This document shows, piece by piece, positions 15,463 to 27,612 of a DNA stretch of 64,000 bases. How positions within the stretch are numbered: position 1 is the stretch's first letter; each line of letters starts with the position of its first letter. This DNA is from Scatophagus argus (taxonomy: Eukaryota > Chordata > Actinopteri > Scatophagidae). The notes under the pieces were generated by a model. That model did no database searches and was not told the origin of the DNA. It saw only the letters and a list, made by a program, of their open reading frames with translations. Location of the stretch: contig NC_058501.1 in the NCBI RefSeq assembly GCF_020382885.2, forward strand, positions 8,246,001-8,310,000, read 5' to 3'. The translations under genes were made by a program, and so were the position numbers.

Positions 15463-17952
15463 ATGACACTCTTTCACTTTGGGAACTGTTTTGCCCTGGC
15501 GTATTTCCCTTATTTCATAACTTACAAGTGCAGTGGCCTGTAAGTGTGTGTTTGAATCAAGGAACTGCAATGTTAAGTGGGTAGTGATGCATAACCGTAT
15601 ACTGTATACCCTTCAGTTCATACATGAGTAGTAAAGTGTAGTTAGAGTAATACTAAAAGTAAAATGTTGTGTTATACCTCGTTGTAAAATGACTTTCAAG
15701 GCTGATTTTGACATTGTTATTTCATAGTTTATTGTATACACGTATGCTGTAGCAACATATGCTCACACAGTAAGAAGTCTGTTAATAATCTGGTTAGTAA
15801 TGTCAGAGGACTGGGAGGGGGTCCAGATAATCCTCTTTGAACAGTGTAGTGTCTTGAATTTGGCAATACTTAATTTAACTTTTAAGTTGAACTTTTGTTT
15901 CTATTGCTATTCTTGCACTCAGATCTTCAAATGGTGCTTTACAAGTTACCAGTTTCTACTTGGCCTGCCTTGTCTGTTGATAACTTGTCTTATTGTGCAC
16001 TTTTAATTTACAGTCCTACTAATTAGCCCTCTGTTTATGTGTTCAATCTGTAGTTCAGAGTACAATGCCTTCTGGAGATGTGTCCAGGCTGGGGCAACTT
16101 ACCTGTTTGTCCAACTCTGCAAGGTGTGTGAATTTCTGGAATGAAATAAATAAAAATAAGCACAGAAGACTGCAGAAAAAAGCTCAAACTATGATGTGAT
16201 TAGTGTTTTGCAGTGTGTTTAAACAGGGTTTACTTATCTTTTGGTGTTTCAGATGCTCTTCCTGGCTACATTTTTCCCCACGTGGGAAGGAGGAGCTGGA
16301 GTTTATGACTTTGTTGGGGTGAGAGTTGAAAGTGGATCATAATAACAACATCGGAAAGGAGGATAAGCATTTTCTGAGACTTGCTGCTAAATGTCAGAAT
16401 TTAATCTGGTGAATTTAATCTTTTTTCCTGAAAGGCTTTAATGTGTGTTTGTTTTCCAGGAATTTATGAAGGCAACAGTGGACCTGGCAGATCTGTTGGG
16501 CCTTCATCTTGTGATGTCTCGTAATGCTGGTAAAGGAGAGTATAAGATCATGGTGGCTGCCATGGGCTGGGCAACAGCAGAACTTGTGATGTCAAGGCAA
16601 GCAGTAACACTCTTCCTGTGGGAGAAACAATAGCTTTACTATGTCCACCTGTTGTAAACGGAGAACCTCACTCTTTGTGTCCTGTTGTGGCTCTTCAGGT
16701 GTCTTCCCCTTTGGGTGGGAGCCAGAGGGATTGAGTTTGACTGGAAATACATCCAGATGAGCTTTGACTCTAACATTAGCTTGGTGAGTAGATGTACTCT
16801 TCTGCAATTACTCTTTTCTGTCTGCTCCTGTTTTTCCAATCTTCTCTTTCTGACTTAAACTCCATCTTTTTTCTTTTTTGTCAGCCCATTTTACTGTCTC
16901 ATCTCCCTCCGCTAAATTTTCAGATGCGCTGTCACACTTTGAATTGCCCTCTGCATTTATGCTTTCTCAGCTCTCTGACAGCAGTGGTGAAAAAAAAATT
17001 ACAAAAAATTAATTTATTCTTGTTTGTGTATTCAGACAAACATGCTTTGTAAAATGCTTCATTCTGAGTGTGCTTTTTCTCTATGTAGGTATGTTATATT
17101 GTTATTGTATCTGCAATGTGGAAGTTTATAAGAGTGTAAAAAAAACAAACAACACAAATTAAAACCACGGATTATTTCGCTGTGTTTATAGGTCCATTAC
17201 ATTGCCATGGCAGCAGTGGTATGGATGTTCACACGATATGACCTTCCTAAGAGCTTCAGGCTTCCTGTTACTGTGCTGCTGGCTCTGTGTGTCTACAAGG
17301 CCTTCTTAATGGAGTAAGTCCGACCGAACACACACTCATGTACTCAGCACATACATACACCTTCAGACACAGAATGTATACAGAAAGACAGGAGAAAAAT
17401 AGTGTCTTTGTCTCAGGGATGTTACATTTGCTGTTGTAAATAGTTGACCCTCAAATTGAGTAGGTGACTCAGTTACTATGACTGCGGGAGTCAAAGATGA
17501 TGTGATAATCAGGGAGATTTAGAGGTGTGAGAAGGCAGTATTTGTTTGGACAAATGCCTGTTTGCGTTTGAGGTTTATTTACCTGGAAGAATTTTAATAC
17601 ATTTACTGACATAAACTGCAAACATTTACTGCATAAACAAGTAGAAGTCTAGATCTCTGTCTACTCAAGTGTCATGACATTTTGGCTGACCAAATATCTG
17701 AATAAACTCACTATTTGTCGTTGGTTATAGTGGTATCTATGATTTCAGCCATGCCAACATGCCTTCATTGTTTTCTCTTTTGTTTTGTAACATTGTAACT
17801 TACATTGTGTTTCCCTCTGTTGTGTCCTAAGGTTGTTCGTCCACATCTTCCTGTTGGGCAGTTGGACAGTGCTGTTGGTGAAAGCTGTACTGACTGGCGC
17901 CATCTCTCTCTGCTCACTGTTTCTCTTCGTCACTTTGGTCCACAGCAACTAA
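15463..17952 (+). CDS. tmem147: Transmembrane protein 147
   Basis: Multi-pass ER membrane protein. In mammals TMEM147 forms the back-of-Sec61 complex with nicalin and NOMO, part of the multipass translocon. Coding exons: 15463-15539, 16054-16123, 16253-16318, 16460-16596, 16699-16783, 17192-17313, 17832-17952, giving 225 aa (human 224). The N-terminus [18 protein letters not shown] and the central [16 protein letters not shown] are almost identical to the mammalian protein. About seven hydrophobic segments run the length. The ATG is the first in the exon that follows the 5' UTR intron. Intron 4 starts with GC (AAG|GCAAGC) rather than GT; the frame and protein match require it. Intact. Confidence 0.95.
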
Positions 17953-18619
17953 GTAAAACTCAGCACCCTGGAATAAGCCTTCAGCAGTCTTTGTGGAGCA
18001 GACTGAACAACAGGTTGCTATAAATCAGAAGCTGACTCTTGACACCATTTCAGTCTTACTATCGCACCAAAGTCTACTGAAAAGTGCTTATCGATGGTAG
18101 TAGTTGGACTCGTCTGATGTACAAAACAGGCTAACGTACAAGCTGCCAACTGCTGAGCTAACCAGTTCTTCCAGTTTGCTTTGATTGGCCTGTACTGATC
18201 ACTGATGGAAAACACGCACTCACAGTGAAACTTTGTGACATCAGGAGGCTTTTTAGGTTTTGTTAAAGGGTGAATTTTGTATCATTATGACCACAAATGA
18301 ATTGAGACTTTATAAATAACATAATTCTTCTCTATCTGTTGTCCATTGAGCCATGCTTAGATTAAATCGTAAAGTGAATTTATAACTGAGTGACAGTGAT
18401 ATCCACTTGATGCTGCATTGCCACACATTTATCAATTTATTTATATATGACTAAATATTAAGTAGTTAAAACATAACTGTAGCAGGATTTTTCTCACTAT
18501 TGAAGAAATTGTATTAAAGATGAAATTAAGTTTAATTGAAAACTGAATGCAGCCTGTACTGAGGTCCACTCAGCATTATGACCACATTATGTTGACTTGT
18601 AAGCATCTGTGATTTTGAC

Positions 18620-18625
18620 ATTAAA
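18620..18625 (+). terminator. tmem147: Candidate polyadenylation signal of tmem147
   Basis: ATTAAA about 670 bases after the stop, followed by a T-rich stretch; no better AATAAA lies in between. Confidence 0.35.
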
Positions 18626-18699
18626 TTATGTTTTTGTCTTATCAAGGGTTTTCACAGCTCCTTAAAAAGTCTTAAAGGTCTTAGAAGTCAAAGTTACAA

Positions 18700-19980
18700 A
18701 TTCTCCTTAATTTACTGTAGATTTGCTGTAGATATAAAATTTGCAGTTGGTACATCTAAGGCTGACAGGAAAATTGTCTTGAACATTAGTCTACCGTAAA
18801 TTGTCCAATAGTGTGCATTTGTTTGATTAACTTGGTATCTGACAATAAGAAATTCTGCCATCAGTGGAAGTTTTATGTTACGTTTACCTTACGTTAGCTA
18901 GCCACAGGTGTTGCTGTCTGGCTGCATTTCGTCATTTATAGATATCGTCAGGTGTGGTTGCTGGCTAGTTAACAAGACGAGGAGATGCACGCTTAACGGT
19001 ACCTCATATAACCCTCCACTGTAATATTCAGTCCTGTCAGCTAAAGGACTGTATCTCCAGTTTGTTGAGCAAGGTGTCATTTATTCACGTTAAAAATCAT
19101 CCTTAGATTTTTAACCGCCGCACGTCATGCAGTTACTATGTTTATTACAGCCACGAAAATATCCACAGATTGTGGCTCTTTGAAGCAGCCTAACTCTCTC
19201 TTTATTCCTGATCCCACACTTCTACTATTACACCTTAGAGACACAGGAGGAGAGAATGACTTGAATGCACCTAAATAGACTGGTCTCCTGAGAAAGAGGG
19301 GGAGAGTAGAAATCGCATCATAGGAGGGCTGAAGAAAAGGGAGACAAAATGGTTAACAGACTTGAGAGATTTTTTTCCCCACCCCACCCTCTTGCATGAA
19401 GGTTGCATAAGGAGGAAAGGTCTTAAACAATATGAAGGAAATTAAACGAGATATGGTGAGCTTGTGGTCTGATCTGTTCTCCCAGATCTTCACACAGCAC
19501 ACCTCATCTGTCGCGTTAGTTTAGCTCACTCTGCCTGCATTTTCTCCCTCTCGCCTGCTCCTCTCTCAGCTGGGGCTTCTGGAGAACAACAAAGCACTCC
19601 TTATTGAAATGCCACAATGGGCTTTGCTGTTACCTAACATGCACACTACTGTGTGTGTATGCACTGTTGGTACTTGTGTGTGGCTGCTGAAAGGAGTCAT
19701 GCTTGCTCGTTAGGGAAAGAAGGCTACACATTAACATTAGCCTGACCTTGTGACTTCCAAACAGAATGGGAGCGGTGTGACTCGGATCAGGGTGGTACCA
19801 TCACTGGTCCATGCAGGTAATGCTCACTTTGTATAACTGGATACTGACTATGGGCTTGACCAGCTTCCCTGCCAGTGCCAAATGAAGAGCAGCGAAGGGA
19901 AAAAGGGAGTGTACGATGTAGCAGGAGAAACTAAATACCTCAGATAGTCTACAAGACCAACCTGGTGCAGAGCTTATAGC
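18700..19980. other. Intergenic, tmem147 to SULT2
   Basis: No gene is supported. The promoter for the first SULT2 exon should lie in the right part, but no clear TATA box was seen close to 19,900. Confidence 0.5.
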
Positions 19981-19999
19981 TCCTGAGCCTTGCACAAAC

Positions 20000-22900
20000 A
20001 TGTCCTGCAACGAGTATATCTACTACCGTGGCATTATTCTACCACCTGTGGCTCACAGCGAGGAGAGCCTGGAGTATGCTCAAAATTTCTCTGTGGAAGA
20101 CACCGATGTATTTGCTGTGACTTACCCCAAGTCAGGTACTGTGTACTAATTTTCATATGTTTGGACTTATCTCATTTCAGTTGTCCCACTTATCCCTGGG
20201 CAATGTAGCATGTTCAATATGCAGCCTGTTTTCCCACATTGTTTCCACATACAGACAGCATACACGTAAAATACCCATGATGCATTCCTCAAAGTTTTTT
20301 AGACGCAAATTATACATGACATCAGTGCTGGACTTTTTTCAGCAGCACAAAAAAGAAAAGAAAAAACAACAACCACTGCTCTGATAGGAAATGCCTGTGA
20401 GTGAGACAAGTTTATAATGTAGGGTACCAGATCCCCCTACTGACACTGAAGGAAGTAATATGCTACCTTCATGTCTCGGAAAGTTGGTGTTATAAAACAG
20501 TTTTATTTATACAAAATTGCTCAGATAAAATGATGATGAAACGGACGCTGAAATAACTGGCTGTTCAACGAAGAGAAAACTTTTGATTTGGCAACTTGTT
20601 CGCTGTTTTGTTTCTGCTGACGTCTCAGTCAGATTTTTCCCACACGATGTGAACGCAGCACGGTAAACACCAGCCGCTGCAGCCGTGATCTATCTATGCT
20701 TTAAAATCCTGGCAGCATAATGTCTTCTCAAGACTTTTATCTCTCGTATCAAGGACTTCCACTTCCCAAAGAAACTCACTCCTTGGAGAGCTTGAACTTT
20801 ATTCGAGAATTCACATTTAAAGGCGACGACGTCGTGGCTGTCACATATCCCAAGTCAGGTCAGTGTTTCAGGCTGCAAGACACAAGTTGTTTTTAAACCA
20901 TATAGTCATGATAAAAACCAATCAAGTGATGTAATCATCAGTGTTATTGAAAAAAAAAATGGGCAGCATTGCAAGGAAAGTCACGAACTATTAACTAAGC
21001 GAGTAAACCATTTAGAGGTGTCCATAGAGGCCAAATAATTTGCTAACGTGTAGCACCGCCTGGAGAGCCAGAGTCAGGAAAGGGTGAGGAAGTTGTCCAA
21101 CCAGCAGTCTAAACCCCAGAGATGTTAATTTGTAGTCATGAGACTAACTTAATATCTGTTTTGAGCCAAGGTGCAGTCAGCATTGTGCTTTGTTGCACCT
21201 GTTATACACCTAACAGTGATGTCACAGTGCCTTAGAGTACACAAGTTGGACCACTGAAGGTCAGTTAGTAAGTCTTCAATACTCTCTGTCCCCTGCAGGA
21301 CATGAGGGCATAATGAGCTTCCTCCATCATTCCATATCTGTGGCACCATGTTGAGCCTATGGGTACTATCTGCAGTTGAAAACGATATCAAGAAAAGCTC
21401 CTGGTGCCAAAGGCGAGTCCTATCATGCAGAAACATAACTTAAGACATATAAAATCTGGGTGAACATGGGGTGTTTTATACTGTTCTTGCCTCATCAACC
21501 TTTCTTATACATACTGCAGCTGGTTTACAGCTGCATGTTAGAGGGTTTTCCACACAATACTGATCCTTGTAAATTGCTTTATTCTTTGTAAATGTTTAAA
21601 CTCTTTCATCAATATTACATGAAAAGGTAAAGATTAGCATACTGCACTTGAACCTGTTACACATTCACAGTATTTTAGCTGCCTCAAAAATGATTACATT
21701 ACATCAACTGAACAGCTCTCTCAGTAGATTTCCAGCATGCATTTTTTTTAATCTAATTAAGCTCTGGAATGTGATTTTCTTTCACCAGGAGAGATGGAGA
21801 CTGTGGATGGGAAATGTGGAGATTTTGTTAGATTGGTTTAGAGCAGAAACAGCAAAACGTTACAGTCAGTTCAGGAGGACAGCTGGAAAATCAGAAACTG
21901 AATAAGCTGCAGACTGAGAACTGTTTCTCATGTGTCATAACCTTGTTAGGGCAACACTAGCCCATAGTATTGTGTTACCCATGAGCGTGATGTCTGTTTG
22001 AGATGGAATGTGCTCTTTTGTTCATTCACCGATTTATTTTCCATACCCCCTCATTATACCTATTCAGGGCCATGCGAACCGAAACTATCGCAGCTAACCG
22101 TGGGCTGAAAACTAAACTCAGTTTTCAAGAAATCCCCTTATCTCTAGTGTTGGGCACCGTTGTCTTTTGAACCAGTTCCGGTACCCACAGTGGTATCTTT
22201 TTTATGCTTTAATCTCGCTATGTTTCTATCTATCTGTTTCTATTCTATCTCGCTCAAAAAATATGTTCTATTACATCATTGCTGCAAAGTAGGAAGCTGG
22301 GAGCTGCTGGAGAAAATTACTCTTACTGAACTAAAGTTAAGAAGCTGATGAAATATTACCACAATATTAGACTAAATAAAAATGATAATCCACTATTGCA
22401 GCATCTAGTCCGCCCTGTCTGAAGAAGAAGGAACACCTGCATTACCTGTCACTACTGCAGTACTTCCATATTGTAATGTTTCCCCCAAATAGCATGCAGT
22501 TCAAGTACTGTGGTTTTATGCTCAGGTTTGAGACATACAAAAGTCTCACATACTGGTTTACTAAATAGCATGTTAGTAATTAAATTTGGAGGGAGTGTTT
22601 TTAAGTTTTCTTAAGATAACATTTTTAGTTTTATATTAAAAACTAAAAAATGTTATCTGTCATTCCTGTAGAGCTTAGTACTTGCAGCAGTCTTTATAAC
22701 ATTCCTTTCTCTAGGTACAATCTGGATGCAGGAGATCCTCCCACTGGTGCTGAATGGCGGGGATCTGACACCAATCCAAACCATTCCTAACTGGGACAGG
22801 GTCCCCTGGCTTGAAGAGAAAAGATTAGCAGTGGTTGTGGATCAGCTGACCTCTCCACGGGCGATGGTCACTCATTTCCCTTACAACCTCATGCCTCCTT

Positions 22901-24729
22901 CCTTCCATGCCTCCAAAGCCAAGGTAAATTGGTGGCGGCTTTGTGAGATACTCCTGTTTGAACCTCTCATCTGTACAAGTATGTCATCAGCAGTCCTGAG
23001 ATACTGAGTCATTGTTTATGAGAAAACATGGACAAATCTCCTGGAACATCATCCATGATTAGAGGAGGTTCTTATTGTAGTCTTAATGTGACAGCAGAAC
23101 TGGATTTCTCTTCATGATTATTTGTAACTCTCGTAGGTGATCTATGTCATGAGAAACCCCAAGGACGTCCTGGTGTCATCATACTACTTCCACCAGATGG
23201 CTGGATTCCTCCATGATCCAGGAACCTTTGATGAGTTTATGGCCAGTTTCCTGGAGGGCAGAGGTCAGAGGTCTCATTCCACATAGAGAGTTTAATTGAG
23301 CGAAACTGAGCTATCGGATGGTTCAGCATTTTGATGTATTAAGATGAGAACAGATTTTGGATGTTGAAAGCCCATTTAAGACAAAGTTTATATTATTCAT
23401 TATTGCCAAAGCCTGGCAGTTGTTCTTTGTATACTGTGGTCAGTGTTGGTGTTGTCTGCAGTGCTGTTTGGAAAATGGACAGACCACGTGAAGAGCTGGA
23501 GACAGACAGAGCTGGGAGACAGAATAATGTACATCACATACGAAGAAATGGTTCAGGTAAAGCTCTCTGATCTAAAGGCCAGAGTTGCTGGTTGACTCTG
23601 AGCATGAAATGTCTTGCTCAACAAACAGTCTCTTGTGATGAATGAACTATCAATGTATGCTGCTGCAGTTTCAGGGAGCATTTTCAGGATTTTCCATTTG
23701 TTCTTTTTGTTTTTATTTTTTCTGCTTCAGAGCTACAAGTGACAGTGGGAAAATATGTTAGCAAAGACCAAACTGCTATCTTGACATTCATTTTGTTTCT
23801 GAGCAGCAAAATCCAAAGTTGTTCAGGCTATGATATCAAACAGCAGGGCTCTATTCACAGTCTCTGTAGTTCCACACATAAAACAAAATACAACTGAGTT
23901 GTGTAAGAACAACCTGTTAAGCAGACTGTGTAAACAATTGTATTTATTACAATAGAAACTATCGTCTGTCAGAAACATGTGACAGGTGGCTGAAAAAAAC
24001 AGCTTAAACACCTCCTGTGCAGTTAAGCTGCAAGTCAAGCCACAACAGTTCAGTGTTCCCTAAATGTGACAAACCAAACCTAAGCTTATCATTGACAGTT
24101 TCACGGTTGACCCTCACAACAACAGTGATGTGAAAAAGTTTTTCATTTGCACATATTAATCATAAATGAAAGAGCACAAATGAAAGAACATGTGTTCACG
24201 TGTCCTTCTTTTAGGACCTTCCTGCAGCTCTCAGGAGGATGTCTGATTTCCTGGGACGTAATCTGAGTGAGGAAGTCATCCAGAAGATAGCACAGCAATG
24301 CTCCTTTAGGTCGATGAAGGTCAACAACATGTCCAACTTCAGCCTGGTCCCCAAAGAATTGATGGACAGTGACAAAACTCCATTTCTCAGGAAAGGTGAG
24401 ATTCCTTGTGTTCATTATCAGCTCATCTGCTTTTGTCCGTTTGCTTTGAGTTGCACTGAAAAGGCCATGTGGCTTAAAGTGACCAGGTCAACTGAGTGCA
24501 ACCCTGGCTTTCAGTTGGATTATTAGAAGTGATAGTAGTCAAATCTGTTAGTGGGTTTTGCAAATGTCAGATTTTATTTTTTATCTTGGGATGTGTGTGT
24601 CTGTTTATGTTAGGTGTTGTGGGAGACTGGAAAAACCATTTCACCTCAGAGCAACTGGCCAAATTCACATCGGTCATTCGCAAAGAGATGGGGAAAGAGA
24701 CTTACTCTTTGCCATGGGACTTGGATTGA
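20000..24729 (+). CDS. Cytosolic sulfotransferase, SULT2 type (isoform from exon 1a)
   Basis: Transfers sulfonate from PAPS to hydroxyl groups of steroids or xenobiotics in the cytosol. Exons: 20000-20135 (1a), then shared 22715-22923, 23137-23263, 23462-23556, 24215-24395, 24614-24729; 287 aa, the usual length. The PAPS loop YPKSGTIW spans the exon 1/2 join (residues 42-49). The catalytic His is in THFPYN (99). The 3'-phosphate site YVMRNPKDVLVSSYY and the C-terminal RKGVVGDWKNHFT are intact. The usual dimer motif KxxxTVxxxE reads KNHFTSEQLA, so its Val and Glu are lost. Best fit is the fish sult2st family; the exact member cannot be told. Exon 1b at 20720 can replace exon 1a. Confidence 0.9.
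20720..20858 (+). CDS. Alternative first coding exon (1b) of the SULT2 gene
   Basis: The exon begins with ATG and encodes 46 codons plus one base. It ends in VAVTYPKSG at a GT donor, in the same phase as exon 1a, so it can splice to 22715 and give 288 aa. The two exons share layout (LPP or LPL, then HSEESLE or HSLESLN, then VTYPKSG) but differ at most residues, so they are an old duplicate rather than a recent copy. The PAPS loop is intact in both. Each exon could have its own promoter. An alternative is that one belongs to a lost tandem copy of the gene. Confidence 0.75.
22614..22657. repeat. Near-perfect hairpin in SULT2 intron 1
   Basis: The left arm is at 22614-22632 and the right arm at 22638-22657. 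They are reverse complements over 19 bases with one bulged A, around a 5-base AT loop. Confidence 0.8.
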
Positions 24730-24770
24730 ACAACAGCTGGAACAAAGATGGCGGGTGAAATAGCTATAGA

Positions 24771-24782
24771 AATAAAATAAAA
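24771..24782 (+). terminator. Polyadenylation signals of SULT2
   Basis: Overlapping AATAAA copies (AAATAAAATAAAAT) about 45 bases after the stop codon. Confidence 0.65.
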
Positions 24783-26506
24783 TGAATGAATATCAAGCAT
24801 GTAGGAATTTGATGCAAAATTCTCATACTTTTGGTTTTAATATTAAACGAATAAAAGCATTTAAGTGACTGCATCCACACACTTATGCTCCAGTACCAGA
24901 CACATTTTTTGTGTTTCTGCCATGAAACATGATGATGACGATCACTGAAACAACAGTGAAGCACAATGACGACTTCTTGCCCACTACACAATGTCTCTTT
25001 TATACAGTTGTCCTTCTTTTGTACTAATTACTGCACAGTTGTACTAACAATTTAGTCCATACTAATTACTGTATAACTACTGATAAGTAATTACAAATAT
25101 GACATACAATTTTTGGTATTAATTACGAGTAATTACACTTTCCACTCGATTTATTACTGTTTACACCAAGTAGTTTAAATTTATTCTCTGAAAGTTTCTA
25201 AATCTTAATGTTAGGTTTAATGATTTTTTCACTAAACTAACTTGGTATTTTACACAAGTATTCAGGTATAAATTTAGTGTGTTTTAATGTTAAGTATTTC
25301 TACTCCTAATTGTTCTTCTCCTATTGTTTGTTGAGTGATTCATTAAAAGCTTTATAATTTTCATATTGTGTTATGTTTAAACATTTGGTCCTCTAGTATA
25401 GAACTCTTACTGGATTCATTATTTCCATTTGTGTTAATTACTGCTTGCTTTGGCCTCTAAGTATATACTTAAAGAAGTCAAGTCTACTTGGTCATTTTTT
25501 AAAGTTTCTTTTTATAAATGAAACATGGAGGCACAAACTTGCCATACCAAGGTGAGCTGACCCAATGTAAACCTCCTAATGGTAGAGAAAAAGTAATTTC
25601 AACTAAATGTCACTGTTAGATCATGTTAACAAAGCATTTAATTAAACTAAACTATATTCAGTCTTACATTTAGTGTTAGAGCTAAATGGTATGCGAGAAT
25701 ACCAAGCGGCGCTTATCATCCCTCACACAAACTGCCACAGGTATTGGTTTTCGGCAGACAAGCTCAAACAAGTCGAGTGCTCACAATGTGCCTGGCATCA
25801 AGCAGCAAAGATCTGATCTGTTGACGAAGGAGCTGTTGATGAAAAACCACATCAGACATGTAGCAAGTAAAAGATATTTTGTTTATGGAGCAAATCAAAA
25901 CTTAAAGCCTACTTTCATGATCTCTCATTGTCTGTCTGCTGGATACAGACAGCTCATGCATTCACCATAGAAACTGGAAAACAGAATTAAGTCAGATAGC
26001 AGCTTTAAGGGGGACATTACAAAGAGCTTTACAAAGAGCTTTAACTTTGGCTCTAACCAACCACGCCACATGAAAAATAAGAACTTGGTAATAAACACAA
26101 TCAGTGTTGAATAATATTTCTACAGACCATCATATTGTCATATTTATCAACACTGTGTTCCTATAATTCTGTATATTACAGACTGTATGATCTGTCCATT
26201 GTTCTTGGCTCTTGGCCTGCATGTTAACACATCCGTCCTGGGTTTTCCTACTGTAGCTATACAGTGCAGCAGTTTCTTTAAATGCTGTGATTGTCTTAAC
26301 TTACACACCTGGAGACCAACCATGTCCAAACATGTCTCAACTCTGCAGACAGCAACAGCAGGAGAAACACAGAGCCTTAGAGACACACCCTCTCACATCT
26401 TGCATCCCACACACACACACACACCTGGCAGTGCAACTGACATTATAGAAAACTTGCTTTCAAGTATTGTGGCAAATGACTTATTCACTTGAAATTGATT
26501 ATTCAA

Positions 26507-26520
26507 CCAGTAGATGGCAT
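26507..26520 (+). promoter_or_regulatory. CTCF-like site, plus orientation
   Basis: CCAGTAGATGGCAT matches the CTCF core at all but the last position and shares 17 bases (TCAACCAGTAGATGGCA) with the minus-strand site at 9057. Binding is inference. Confidence 0.4.
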
Positions 26521-26758
26521 CCAAACATCATCTCTATTCTCTCTAAATCATCTACCCTTTAAAAGAGACCTGGGTAGCAGACATGGACTGACAGATACAG
26601 AGACACCCCGACAAAAGTAATCAAAATAGTAAAATTTCATCTTTTGTCTTTGTACACTCTGTTGTGTTGCTGTTTGAAACTAAGGCTTTAAAATTAAATT
26701 AAGAAATCTAAAAACAGTTTAAATACACATTATATTTTATTTTGAGGATTACAGAAGT

Positions 26759-27034
26759 CTGCGCCCTTCTATGTGGAGTTTGCATGTTCTCCCTGTGCCT
26801 GCGTGGGTTTTCTCTGGGTACTCCGGCTTCCTCCCACAATACCAAAAACATGCACATTAGGTTAATTGGCTACTCTAAATTGCTTCTAAGTGTGAGAGTG
26901 TGTGGTTGTCTGCCTTTGTGTGTTGGCCCTGCGATTGACTGGTGACCCGTCCAGGGTGTACCCCGCCTCTCGCCCGTAGTCAGCTGGGATAGGCTCCAGC
27001 CCCCCAGCGAGTGTAGAACATGGATGGATGGATG
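26759..27034 (+). repeat. LINE/SINE-type tail repeat, copy 1
   Basis: Begins near TGGAGTTTGCATGTTCTCCC, carries GGTTAATTGGCTACTCTAAA and CCCCGCCTCTCGCCCGTAGT, and ends in tandem ATGG units, the mark of target-primed insertion. Three more copies follow in this interval. Confidence 0.85.
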
Positions 27035-27403
27035 GGTTACAGAAATTTGAAATCTAAGTTGTTCACCGAATATTAAGTTTTGAATCACTGGCTTCCAGAT
27101 GATGGGTTGTAAAAGTATTCAAGACACCAGCAAGTTTGTCCGTGATGACGTCTCCGTTCATGATAGTTTTCTTCCTTAAAGCCTACATAAAGTCATGTGA
27201 GAGAAGTCAAATTTGTCATTGATATTGTGGTATTATTGAAATAAAATAAACACATATATGTTTCAAAAGTGATTAAATATTTTACTCACTTTAACCAACT
27301 CAATCCTGAACTTCTTATTTCTGCTGACAGAAATATTATGTATGCAAGTTTTTTTTGTTTTTTTTTTGTTTTTTTTTGATCCTTGAAAACGCTAATCATC
27401 AAT

Positions 27404-27612
27404 CTGGAGCCTATCCCAGCTTACTACGGGCGAGAGGCGGGGTACATCCTGTGCTGGTTGCCAGCCAATTGCAGGGCTGACACACAAAGACAGACAACTA
27501 CACACTCACACGCTCACACCTAGGGGCAATGCAGAGTAGCCATTAACCTAATGTGCGAGTACCCAGAGAAAACCCACGCAGGCACGGGGAGAACATGCAA
27601 ACGCTGCAGGGC
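27404..27612 (-). repeat. LINE/SINE-type tail repeat, copy 2
   Basis: Reverse-orientation relative of the copy at 26759 (GCCTATCCCAGC, GGGCGAGAGGCGGGGTA, ACCCAGAGAAAACCCACGCA), without the ATGG tail. It lies 370 bases from copy 1, head to head in inverted arrangement. Confidence 0.8.

Noticed and set aside
21149-21436. 95-codon minus-strand frame in SULT2 intron 1
   Set aside because: No recognised domain, no splice context, and antisense inside an intron; probably a chance frame.
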